NCBI GenBank assembly: GCA_002483365.1
Contig: DLHT01000006.1
Span: 245,524-309,523 of the forward strand
Direction: 5' to 3'
Origin: Cellvibrio sp. UBA7661
GTDB lineage: Bacteria; Pseudomonadota; Gammaproteobacteria; Pseudomonadales; Cellvibrionaceae
Length of the DNA stretch: 64,000 nt
The position numbers and the translations under genes are program-made. Below, piece by piece: positions 16,847-25,320 of this stretch. The notes under the pieces are model-generated. The model made no database searches, had not been told where the DNA came from, and saw nothing but the letters and a program-made list of their open reading frames with translations. Each line of letters starts with the position of its first letter. The first letter of the stretch is position 1.

Positions 16847-19444
16847 TTAAGGAGCAACCGTTACTGCGCGACTGGTTGCATCGCCAAGACGGCTGCGCAG
16901 TAATACTGGATTATCCTTGACTGGCAGCGCGCCGGTGTAGGAAGTCCAGGTCTCGCCTTGATCCAAACTGATTTCTATTGCGAGTCCAGGTAAGGAGGTA
17001 TTGGCCAACAATTGGCTTTTTTCAATCACCGCGCCCGGTGGTGGCAGATAAAAACTACCGCCTAATGAAGCGAGTTTTGGCAATTCTTTGGTACTTAATT
17101 GCACGGCGAATGCAGCCCAATCAGCAAGGCGCTCACTGGCATCCAGCTTGTCACCTTCCCAAGATGCTTTGTGCCATGCACGCTCAGCCAGTGGAATCAA
17201 ACGCGGATAAATCATCTGCTCCATTTGCGCACCAGTGCGGATGGTTTCACTCCAAACCTGCCCTTGCATACCGCGCAAATTCTCAGGCTTTTCCAGCGCG
17301 GGCATAGCGCGCCCTACCAAGGCTTCCAGATTTTCAATCGCTGCACCATTGCGGGTTTTATCGGCATTAGCGTAGAGATTGTCAGGCATGAAACCAAACA
17401 CTTTGGAGGCATCGGTGTAGCGCGCAGCCCAATAGTAACCGCGCTCTTCCGGATTAGCCTCGTGCGGGTGATCGAAATACAAATGGGTTGCCGCTGAAAT
17501 AATCGGTTCATAACCGGCATTTGCCAAACGATACGCGCGGTCAGCAACGCCCCACTCCCAGATGTTATCCCACGCATTTGCCAGTACATGTTTGTTGGCG
17601 AATTGGGCGCGATTAAAGGTGTTGTTAGGATCGTACATCAAACCGTCTTCCCAACCGCCCAAATCCAAACCACGCGCAGCAGTGATAGCCGCAACTTTAC
17701 TGACAAAGTAGGGTTTCAGATCCGCAGGGCCAGCAACGCCCATCTCGCCTTTGGCAAAGAGAGCATTACACGCAGGTGAAGCAGTCCAGGAACCTGCGCC
17801 CACTTCATCGCCGCCCATATGGAAAGTCACCAGTCGCGTTCCGGCTTTGCGATACATTTGCTGCAATTCGTAAATCACTTTATCTACGAATGCATAGGTT
17901 GATGGCAAACACACGTTGATGGAGTTGTCGGTGTAGTTTTGCACCGTCATGTATTGGGATTTATCCAATGGATCGGATAACAAATACTGCTCAGCTTCGG
18001 CTTTTTTACCGTCTTTCAGCAGCTTTTTGTAACGTGCCTCCATGGATTTCACCGCAGCACGCGCGTGGCCGGGCATATCAATTTCCGGAATCACTTCGAT
18101 GTGTCGCGCACTGGCAAATTTCAAAATTTCAATGAAGTCTTCGGTGGTGTAGTAACCGTTACCTGAACCGGTTTTGTGTGGACCAGTGCCCAACTGGGTC
18201 AGCAGGCAGCTCTGCTCGCTCAGATCAAAACAGCGATGCGCGCCGACATCGGTCAGCTCTGGCAAGCCGGGGATTTGCAAACGCCAGCCTTCATCTTCGG
18301 TAAGGTGCAAATGCAATTTGTTGAGCTTGTAACGCGCCATTTGCTCGATCAAACGCAAGGTGTATTCCTTGCCATGGAAGTTGCGCCCCATGTCGTACAT
18401 CATGCCGCGCCAGCGATAGCGTGGAGCATCATTGACCGTCAGTTGCGGCAAGCTGTGGCTCGCAGCAGTTTGCGCCGGCAGCAAACTCAATACGCTTTGG
18501 ATACCGTAAAACGCACCGGCATTATCACTGCCGACGATGGTAATTTTATCGCCCGAGATATTGAGACTATAGGCTTCGCTCTTGCCGATAGACGCATCGA
18601 CTTTCAGCTCAATTATTTTAGCGGATGACACAGTAACACCACCTGCCGCGCTCACCTGTGCCGGGCTTGATGCCATGGTAATACCGGCCGCTTTTAATTG
18701 ATCGGCAAGATACTTGGCTTCGCCGGTTAAACGGCCTGCGTAGCTGATTTTCCAGCTGTTATCAATCACTGCCGTACCTTTGCGATATTTCACATCGGCG
18801 GGTGTCGGGATAATTTTGGGAGCAGCATCTACCTTGGCGGCAGCGGCATTCACCGCAAGGTTATCCTGATAGCGGGTAGTAGGTGTCGCGATAGGGTAAA
18901 GATCCGGTGAAAAACGTTGCAGTTGTTCCGGCTTGGTAAACGGCTCGACAAATTCACTGAGGTTTTCGGTATTGGTATTGGCGAATATTTCCGTTGTTAA
19001 GCCTTGCTGGGCGATAAATGCACGCGGCATAAAATCCGAGTAACTCACCAGACTTGAACTCGCGGCGTAGGGCACTACCAGTTTCGCCCCTGTTGCGAGC
19101 CCCTTGAAAGATGCGGTTGGTGCAAGCTCATGCAAATCGCCTTGTATGTGGCGCAGGCTCAAACCTTCTACCGTTGCAGAGTCCAGTTTACGCACCGAGT
19201 GAATGTAAATCCGCCAATCGCCCTGCCCTGCAGGTAACGCAGCGCTTGAGTCATTGACCAGTATCACCTGCCCTTGCGGTTTCGCTCCCAGATTGTTTAC
19301 AACACCAAAGCGCAGCTGGGCTTTGCCCGCAAATTCACTGAGTTGTTGCTGGCTAAGGTTTCCAGCGAAGGCGCTTTGGGCGAGCCCTAACGCCAACGTC
19401 AATGCGCCTAAATGCGCAGCGATATGTTGACCTGCAGATTTCAT
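16847..19444 (-). CDS. GH20 beta-N-acetylhexosaminidase (chitobiase type)
   Basis: Exported enzyme that splits GlcNAc from chito-oligosaccharides. Its 865 residues carry a signal peptide (cleavage after AFA, about residue 27), an N-terminal CHB_HEX-like carbohydrate-binding domain to about 190, the GH20b domain to about 340, the catalytic barrel to about 790, and a C-terminal Ig-like domain. The catalytic pair is D546-E547 in HMGGDEVGAGSW. The ATG at 19444 has AGGAG eight bases upstream; a TTG two codons earlier is less likely. No lipobox is present, so it is probably periplasmic or secreted. No chitin gene neighbours it. Confidence 0.94.
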   Translation of the reverse strand: MKSAGQHIAAHLGALTLALGLAQSAFAGNLSQQQLSEFAGKAQLRFGVVNNLGAKPQGQVILVNDSSAALPAGQGDWRIYIHSVRKLDSATVEGLSLRHIQGDLHELAPTASFKGLATGAKLVVPYAASSSLVSYSDFMPRAFIAQQGLTTEIFANTNTENLSEFVEPFTKPEQLQRFSPDLYPIATPTTRYQDNLAVNAAAAKVDAAPKIIPTPADVKYRKGTAVIDNSWKISYAGRLTGEAKYLADQLKAAGITMASSPAQVSAAGGVTVSSAKIIELKVDASIGKSEAYSLNISGDKITIVGSDNAGAFYGIQSVLSLLPAQTAASHSLPQLTVNDAPRYRWRGMMYDMGRNFHGKEYTLRLIEQMARYKLNKLHLHLTEDEGWRLQIPGLPELTDVGAHRCFDLSEQSCLLTQLGTGPHKTGSGNGYYTTEDFIEILKFASARHIEVIPEIDMPGHARAAVKSMEARYKKLLKDGKKAEAEQYLLSDPLDKSQYMTVQNYTDNSINVCLPSTYAFVDKVIYELQQMYRKAGTRLVTFHMGGDEVGAGSWTASPACNALFAKGEMGVAGPADLKPYFVSKVAAITAARGLDLGGWEDGLMYDPNNTFNRAQFANKHVLANAWDNIWEWGVADRAYRLANAGYEPIISAATHLYFDHPHEANPEERGYYWAARYTDASKVFGFMPDNLYANADKTRNGAAIENLEALVGRAMPALEKPENLRGMQGQVWSETIRTGAQMEQMIYPRLIPLAERAWHKASWEGDKLDASERLADWAAFAVQLSTKELPKLASLGGSFYLPPPGAVIEKSQLLANTSLPGLAIEISLDQGETWTSYTGALPVKDNPVLLRSRLGDATSRAVTVAP

Positions 19445-19767
19445 TAGCAATGCTCCTGCTATGTGTTTGTTGTAGTTAATGTTGCAGTTAAGTTCGTTGT
19501 AGCTAAAGTCGTTTTAATGGGTTGATTTAACACTTGGGTTATTTGACACTTTAATCACCTGACAACGTTGTCCAGATTACACCATAAATCCGGATGTGCC
19601 AGTTTCTGAACATAAATTAACCCTTTGGGAGGAATAGCCTTAAGGATAGACAGGGATTGGCAAATTGCAGGACAAGCCGTAATCGATGCCTGGGCAGACA
19701 GATAACAGGGGGATGTATAGAGTCAAAAGCGCGATGCAGCCGACAGGCTGCATCGCGGGTAAAGGAA
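19445..19767. other. GH20 promoter region and ilvA 3' region
   Basis: Nearest the GH20 start, three degenerate units of about 16 nt (ACTTTAGCTACAACGA-like) form a tandem repeat at roughly 19455-19520 in the presumed leader. The rest is A/T-rich and ends with the ilvA terminator. No coding frame is supported. Confidence 0.45.
19731..19756 (-). terminator. Terminator-like hairpin after ilvA
   Basis: The stem GCGATGCAGCC with its complement around GACA is followed on - by GCTTTTG. A smaller palindrome (CGGGTAA/TTACCCG) overlaps the ilvA stop codon. Confidence 0.65.
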
Positions 19768-21282
19768 TTACCCGAGGAAGAATTTATAGGCTTCGTTTTT
19801 GGTTTCATCCCAGAAGGGATAATTCAGGTCATTCAAAAACGCTTTCAGCTCGCTGTAATCTTTTTTAGGCACCTGCATACCCACCAACACACGTGCAGAA
19901 GCAGAGCCATGGTTGCGGTAATGGAACAGCGAAATATTCCAGCGACCAGCCACTTTGTTCAGAAAGGTCATCAACGCACCCGGACGCTCGGGGAATTCAA
20001 AACGATAGAGCACTTCATCGGTGATCTGCGGAGCGTGACCGCCCACAAGGTGGCGGATATGCAATTTCGCCAACTCGTTTTCTGTCATATCCACCAAATC
20101 ATAACCCTGGGCTTTTAGCTCCTCGACCAAATCAGCGCGATCTTTTCCGCCTGCCGCCACTTGCACGCCCACAAAAATGCGCGCGTCTTTGGCATCCGCG
20201 TAGCGATAATTAAATTCAGTGATGTTGCGCTTACCCAGTGCTTTACAAAATTCTTTATAGGCACCGGGGCGTTCCGGAATTGTCACCGCGAGAATGGCTT
20301 CGCGCTGCTCACCAATTTCCGTGCGCTCACTGATATAACGCAAACGGTCAAAATTGATATTGGCACCGCAGTCGATCGCCACCAGCGTTTGGCCGGTGAT
20401 ACCGTGTTGTGCCACGTATTTTTTCAGGCCAGCCACGCTGGTCGCACCGGCGGGTTCTGCGATGGAACGCGTATCTTCAAAAATATCTTTGATGCCTGCA
20501 CAAATTTCGTCGGCGGTGACAGTCATGCACTCATCGACCACCTTGCGCAGCACACGGAAGGTCTCCTCACCGATTTGCGCAACCGCGATGCCATCCGCAA
20601 AGATGCCAACCTGCGGCAACACAACGCGTTTTTTCTTTTCCATCGCCGCCATCAGGCACGCCGACTCTTCCGACTCCACCGCGATAATTTTGGTTTCCGG
20701 GCGCAGGTATTTCACATACGCACCAATACCTGCCGCCAAACCACCGCCGCCGACGGCGATAAAAATCGCATCAATTTTGCCGGGATACTGATGCAGGATT
20801 TCCATGGCGATGGTGCCTTGACCCGCGATCACATCCGGATCATCAAACGGGTGGATATAGGTCATGCCTTTTTCTTCCACCAATTTTTTCGCGTACGCAG
20901 AGGCTTCGTCATAGCTATCGCCATGCAACACCACTTTGGCACCGCGTGCGCGTACGGCATCCACTTTGATCGCAGGTGTCGTGCGCGGCATCACAATGGT
21001 CGCCTTGATGCCCAAATGCTGTGAGCCGAGCGCGACACCCTGTGCATGGTTGCCCGCCGAGGCGCAAATCACACCGCGGTTGCGCTCTTCTTCGGTCAGT
21101 TGTTGCAGTTTGTTATACGCACCGCGCAATTTAAATGAAAACACCGGCTGTAAATCTTCGCGTTTGAGCAAGACTTTATTGCCGGTGCGCGTTGACAACA
21201 AGCGCGCTTCATCGAGCGGGGTTTCTATCGCCAGATCATAGATACGGGCGTTGAGGATACGTTTTATGTAGGATTCAGGCAT
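19768..21282 (-). CDS. ilvA: Threonine ammonia-lyase, biosynthetic
   Basis: PLP enzyme converting threonine to 2-oxobutanoate, the first step of isoleucine synthesis. Its 504 residues comprise a catalytic domain with the PLP lysine K51 in FSFKLRGAY, the phosphate loop GGGGLAAGIG, and two C-terminal ACT-like regulatory domains (about 335-504) that bind isoleucine and valine. That makes it the allosteric biosynthetic form. I start at the ATG at 21282, which matches family N termini; the open frame runs further upstream without support. Divergent from rpiA, as in many gammaproteobacteria. Confidence 0.95.
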   Translation of the reverse strand: MPESYIKRILNARIYDLAIETPLDEARLLSTRTGNKVLLKREDLQPVFSFKLRGAYNKLQQLTEEERNRGVICASAGNHAQGVALGSQHLGIKATIVMPRTTPAIKVDAVRARGAKVVLHGDSYDEASAYAKKLVEEKGMTYIHPFDDPDVIAGQGTIAMEILHQYPGKIDAIFIAVGGGGLAAGIGAYVKYLRPETKIIAVESEESACLMAAMEKKKRVVLPQVGIFADGIAVAQIGEETFRVLRKVVDECMTVTADEICAGIKDIFEDTRSIAEPAGATSVAGLKKYVAQHGITGQTLVAIDCGANINFDRLRYISERTEIGEQREAILAVTIPERPGAYKEFCKALGKRNITEFNYRYADAKDARIFVGVQVAAGGKDRADLVEELKAQGYDLVDMTENELAKLHIRHLVGGHAPQITDEVLYRFEFPERPGALMTFLNKVAGRWNISLFHYRNHGSASARVLVGMQVPKKDYSELKAFLNDLNYPFWDETKNEAYKFFLG

Positions 21283-21358
21283 GATTGTTTTGCATAATGA
21301 AGTGAAAAAGTCACCGCAGTGTAAACAATTTGGCCGCCGCTGGCACGGCGAAAATCCG

Positions 21359-21364
21359 TATAAT
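21359..21364 (+). promoter_or_regulatory. Perfect -10 element before rpiA
   Basis: TATAAT matches the consensus exactly, 99 nt upstream of the rpiA ATG. No good -35 lies at 16-18 bp. Confidence 0.45.
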
Positions 21365-21400
21365 AACGTTTTTGGCGGATGCGCCTGACGTTCACACCGA

Positions 21401-21420
21401 GCCAGTCGCAAGCGACTGGC
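21401..21420 (+). other. Hairpin in the rpiA leader
   Basis: GCCAGTCGC-AA-GCGACTGGC is a perfect 9-bp inverted repeat in the presumed 5' UTR, 43 nt before the ATG. There is no T run, so it is not a classical terminator. Confidence 0.45.
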
Positions 21421-21462
21421 GGGCTCTCTATCAGCACAAAGAACCATCAAAACGAGACTACC

Positions 21463-22137
21463 ATGACTCAAGACCAACTCAAGCAAGCTGTCGCGCGCGC
21501 CGCGATTGAATACATCAAACCCAAATTATTCAACGACTCCATTATTGGCGTCGGCACTGGTTCTACTGCCAATTTTTTTATCGATTATCTGGGCGAGATC
21601 AAATCCCTGTTTGCCGGTGCTGTCGCAAGCTCTGATGCGTCTGCCGAGCGCTTGAAAAAACTCGGTATCGATGTGCTCGATTGCAATTCCGTCAGCGAGC
21701 TTGCGGTGTATGTTGATGGTGCGGACGAAAGCAACGCCTACCTGCACTTGATCAAAGGCGGCGGTGCGGCCTTGACGCGCGAAAAAATCGTGCGCGCGGT
21801 ATCGAAAGAATTTGTATGCATCGCCGATGGCAGCAAATGGGTCGATGTACTGGGCAAGTTCCCGCTACCGGTCGAAGTAATTCCCATGGCGCGCTCTTAC
21901 GTCGCACGCGAGCTGGTCAAACTGGGCGGCACACCGGTATATCGCGAAGGCGTAGTTACCGACAACGGCAATGTGATCCTTGATGTCCACAATTTACAGA
22001 TCATCGATCCGGTGGGATTGGAAAACCGCATCAACCAGATTACCGGCGTAGTGACCAATGGCTTATTCGCCGCCAAAGGTGCCGATGTATTGCTGCTGGG
22101 CACTGCCGAAGGGGTAAAGACCCTGTATCCACGCTAG
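21463..22137 (+). CDS. rpiA: Ribose-5-phosphate isomerase A
   Basis: Cytosolic isomerase joining ribulose-5-P and ribose-5-P in the pentose phosphate pathway. It has 224 residues, typical. Signature segments are GVGTGSTANFFI, the substrate loop VDGADE, and KGGGAALTREK. The start is the ATG at 21463, preceded by ACGAGAC; the open frame extends upstream to 21379, but that part covers the promoter and leader hairpin. It is followed by a strong bidirectional terminator. Confidence 0.95.
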   Translation: MTQDQLKQAVARAAIEYIKPKLFNDSIIGVGTGSTANFFIDYLGEIKSLFAGAVASSDASAERLKKLGIDVLDCNSVSELAVYVDGADESNAYLHLIKGGGAALTREKIVRAVSKEFVCIADGSKWVDVLGKFPLPVEVIPMARSYVARELVKLGGTPVYREGVVTDNGNVILDVHNLQIIDPVGLENRINQITGVVTNGLFAAKGADVLLLGTAEGVKTLYPR

Positions 22138-22156
22138 GCCTGTTTGCCCAAAAAAC

Positions 22157-22192
22157 AAAAGAGGATGCCCCTCGCGGAACATCCTTTTTTTT
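22157..22192. terminator. Bidirectional intrinsic terminator
   Basis: An 11-bp stem (AAAAGAGGATG with CATCCTTTTTT, one G-U) ends rpiA on + and the TonB receptor gene on -. Confidence 0.8.
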
Positions 22193-22197
22193 GCCAC

Positions 22198-24990
22198 TTA
22201 GAAATCTGCACGCACACCCAGACTAATGCGGCGGCCAGAAAATTCGTACATCGACGGGAATGACGGATCAATGGTGTAAGCGCTGGTTTCTTCGTCGGTA
22301 ATATTGATACCTTCTAGCACTACTTTGATCGCATCGATCACCTGATATCCAAGCGAAATATCCGTTTGACCGTAAGCATCTCGGTAGACCGGATACATAT
22401 CGCTCGCGATATATTCAACATACTTGTCTTTGTAGTTGTAAGAAATGCGCGCATCAAACAAGTCATTTTCGTAATAGAACGTCAGGTTGTAGGTTTCATC
22501 TGCCAAACCTTCCGGCGGTGCCGGAATATCCAAATCCGATTCACCAGTGAGTGAATTATCCAGCGCAGTGTAGTTGGCGTTGATACCAAAACCTTCCAGT
22601 GATTCATGCAGCATCGTCAGCGGAAATTGTGCAATTAATTCCACACCCGATACGTCGTAATCGCCTTCTGCATTCACCTTTTGATAAATTTCAAAATCAT
22701 ACACGCCATCGATAGTGCCGTTGGCATTGTATTTGGTCACATCTTTTACAACGCCGGTGAGTGACTCACGCACTACGCCTTCAATTTTTTTCTCAAAATA
22801 AGATGCAGCAAAGAGTGCGTTATCGCCCACATACCATTCCAGACCCAGTTCCCATTGGTCAGCATAGGTAGGTTTCAAATCCGGGTTGCCATCGCGATAT
22901 TTAAAATCATTCAGGCTCACGGTGCGTTTGTACGCAATATCGCCCAGTGCCGGTCGCATTAGCGTTTGCGATGCCGCTGCGCGCAACATCAAACCTTCAC
23001 GCAATTCCATATTCATGTTGAGGCTTGGCAGTACATCGTTGTAATTGCCTTCTTTGGAAATGGGTGTTGGCGTATAACCGGTAGAGCCGTTTGCATTCTG
23101 GATTTGGTGATAACCAAACGACAGCACTGAAGTATCTACTGTGCGTACACCGGTATTGACCATCACCGGCATAGCCGCCAGGTCAAATGTAAAATCAGCC
23201 ATGGCATAGAGGCTCACGACCTCTTCATCGACGCGATAATATTCGCTATCGGCAAATTCCACGTTGAAACCGTCGTAGCGGAAAGTATCGCGCGCATAAC
23301 CGTTGGATACTTGCGACCACTGCGGACTGTTGGATGATTGCGACAAATATTTTCCACCGGGAACCAAATCGGAAACCGGCGTTAACTCGCTGTCTTGCAA
23401 GGTGCGCACATTGCGCCACGAATTGTCACCGGCTTTGGGTCCACGCACAGTATTGGTTCCGCGCTCGCGCTCTTTGGATTTATCGGTATAGCGCGCACCA
23501 AATTGCACTTGATTCAAAGCGCTGAAGAAATCCAACTCCAAGGGTTTAGTGAAACCCAATTGTGCTGCATATTTATCATCCTGAATTGCTTCGAGGTTCA
23601 CTTCGTAGGAATCGAATAAATATTTTTCCGGCGAATTGTACATATCAATGCTTTTTGGATTGGCGCTCAACAGCGTCTCACCACCATTGTTGGTGTAACG
23701 ACTGCGTGAAGGTGCAAATGCCACGTGTTTTAAATTGCTGGTGTCCGAGATTTTTTCTGCACCTGAATAACCGATAAGCCCGTCAATTAACCACCCGCCA
23801 ATTTCCCACTCCATGTCAAAGCTGTACTGGGTAAAATCAGTTTCGTGCACGTTTTCTTTGCTCAAGAATTCGTGTTGTGTCGCCGCGTAGGAAACATCGG
23901 TCAATACCACAATACCGTGTTTGGCGAGCGTTGTGTTGTCGTAAGCGTGAACAGTTTCTAATGCGCTAATGCTCGAAGCTGTGTAGGCCGCCGCATCGTA
24001 TTCGTCTTCGGTGTTGTCATAGCCGCCGAGCATGGCATCAAAGGTGAGGCTAAAAGTGCTGCTTGGTTGATATTGGAAAGCGGCAGTTGCACCCCACTTG
24101 TCCTGCTCATTCAAATAAGCGCGATCGCCGATCTTGTCATGAAACACAACGCGATTGGTTTCTTCCTTGTTAAAAGGATCACTAATTTTTACACCGGTAT
24201 CGCGCTCAAGCACCGCGATGGTTTGGTCAGCTTGCCATTTTGATGAACCGGTTTTTTCAGTCCAGCGCGACAATGGGCGAAAATTAATACCGGAATTGGA
24301 ATCGGTTCTGTTAGTGCGCTCCGCCATCGAAAACGATACCAGCGCGCCAAAGTCACCAAAGGTATTGCTCGCCAACATGGAAATTTTTGGATCAATTTTT
24401 TCCGAAATAGAATTGTGTGCGCCTTCGGCTGACACAACCAATTTCGCATCGCTGTAATCAAATGGACGCGCTGTTGAAATCAACACTGAACCCGCAATTC
24501 CGCCTTCTTCGTCAAGAGCGGTAGGGGATTTTTTAACCGTCACACTTTGAATAATTTCCGATGCAAAAATATCGAACTCAACATCGCGCCCACCACTGCC
24601 TGATGCAGTAGAAAGGTTATTAATGGAAATATGGGTGAATTCACTGGGCAGGCTGCGCACATTCACTTTGCTACCCAAACCTTTATTGCGCTCAATGGTT
24701 ACACCGGGCATACGCTGCAAGGCTTCAGCAAGGTTTTGTTCGGGGAAATCGGCAATATCGGTGGCGACAATAGAATCAGAAAAACCAATCGCATTACGTT
24801 TAATATCAATCGCTTTTTCCAGACTCTTGGCGTAGCTGCCAGTGACAACAATCTCTTCAAGCTGGTCAGCACCCTGCGCCATACCTTGCAGTGATAGCGC
24901 TGCCAATGCAGCACCAAACACTATGCGGGAAACGGCTTCACTTAATGGGTTCCTGCCTGAATGGATTGCGATGTTTTTATGAGTTCTCAC
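22198..24990 (-). CDS. TonB-dependent outer membrane receptor
   Basis: Active-import outer-membrane porin of the TonB-Xanth-Caul group, 930 residues. Signal peptide ends near GMAQG; the TonB box region is LEEIVVTGSY. The plug domain follows (DFPEQNLAEALQRMPGVTIER, about 80-200), then a 22-strand barrel ending in VRADF. It begins at a GTG with GAGGA seven bases upstream. It is divergent from a secreted lipoprotein metallophosphoesterase whose promoter region holds a PhoB-like box; uptake of an organophosphate or its product is a reasonable guess. No sugar-degrading gene adjoins it. Confidence 0.9.
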   Translation of the reverse strand: MRTHKNIAIHSGRNPLSEAVSRIVFGAALAALSLQGMAQGADQLEEIVVTGSYAKSLEKAIDIKRNAIGFSDSIVATDIADFPEQNLAEALQRMPGVTIERNKGLGSKVNVRSLPSEFTHISINNLSTASGSGGRDVEFDIFASEIIQSVTVKKSPTALDEEGGIAGSVLISTARPFDYSDAKLVVSAEGAHNSISEKIDPKISMLASNTFGDFGALVSFSMAERTNRTDSNSGINFRPLSRWTEKTGSSKWQADQTIAVLERDTGVKISDPFNKEETNRVVFHDKIGDRAYLNEQDKWGATAAFQYQPSSTFSLTFDAMLGGYDNTEDEYDAAAYTASSISALETVHAYDNTTLAKHGIVVLTDVSYAATQHEFLSKENVHETDFTQYSFDMEWEIGGWLIDGLIGYSGAEKISDTSNLKHVAFAPSRSRYTNNGGETLLSANPKSIDMYNSPEKYLFDSYEVNLEAIQDDKYAAQLGFTKPLELDFFSALNQVQFGARYTDKSKERERGTNTVRGPKAGDNSWRNVRTLQDSELTPVSDLVPGGKYLSQSSNSPQWSQVSNGYARDTFRYDGFNVEFADSEYYRVDEEVVSLYAMADFTFDLAAMPVMVNTGVRTVDTSVLSFGYHQIQNANGSTGYTPTPISKEGNYNDVLPSLNMNMELREGLMLRAAASQTLMRPALGDIAYKRTVSLNDFKYRDGNPDLKPTYADQWELGLEWYVGDNALFAASYFEKKIEGVVRESLTGVVKDVTKYNANGTIDGVYDFEIYQKVNAEGDYDVSGVELIAQFPLTMLHESLEGFGINANYTALDNSLTGESDLDIPAPPEGLADETYNLTFYYENDLFDARISYNYKDKYVEYIASDMYPVYRDAYGQTDISLGYQVIDAIKVVLEGINITDEETSAYTIDPSFPSMYEFSGRRISLGVRADF

Positions 24991-25320
24991 GTTAACGTCC
25001 TCTATTTATTACAGTTAGAAAAACAACATTCGACCATTTCTAGCTCTCATAAAAAGAGAAAACTCCATTTTACTTCCCAAGCAGATTGATGTTCCTGAGC
25101 AGGAATTAGAAACGCACGGCACCATAAACGACGTGCATTTCATTTTTATTGCTGTTCTATTTCCACCGCTTCATTTAACAATTATTAACAATGTATCCTC
25201 GTATTTTTATATGCCGACTTTCTATCGAAATTTCATTTTATTGTTTGTCATAAGGCTGTAGCGATTCTGCAATAGACTGCACCGTTATTTGATTGTTATG
25301 TTGCTTATAGATTTTTCACT
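24991..25320. other. Divergent control region, TonB receptor/phosphoesterase
   Basis: 330 A/T-rich bases between divergent starts. A PhoB-box-like 7-4-7 repeat lies 59 nt before the phosphoesterase ATG. I see no coding frame or terminator. Confidence 0.5.
25245..25262 (+). promoter_or_regulatory. PhoB-box-like element
   Basis: TTGTCAT-AAGG-CTGTAGC has the Pho box layout of two 7-bp half-sites spaced by 4 bp (consensus CTGTCAT-n4-CTGTCAT). The second half-site diverges at its last three bases. An AT-rich -10-like CAATAG follows about 8 bp later. Confidence 0.5.

Noticed and set aside
20161..21024. 287-codon open frame on + opposite ilvA
   Set aside because: Lies fully inside ilvA on the other strand; the translation is Phe/His-rich with no family features.
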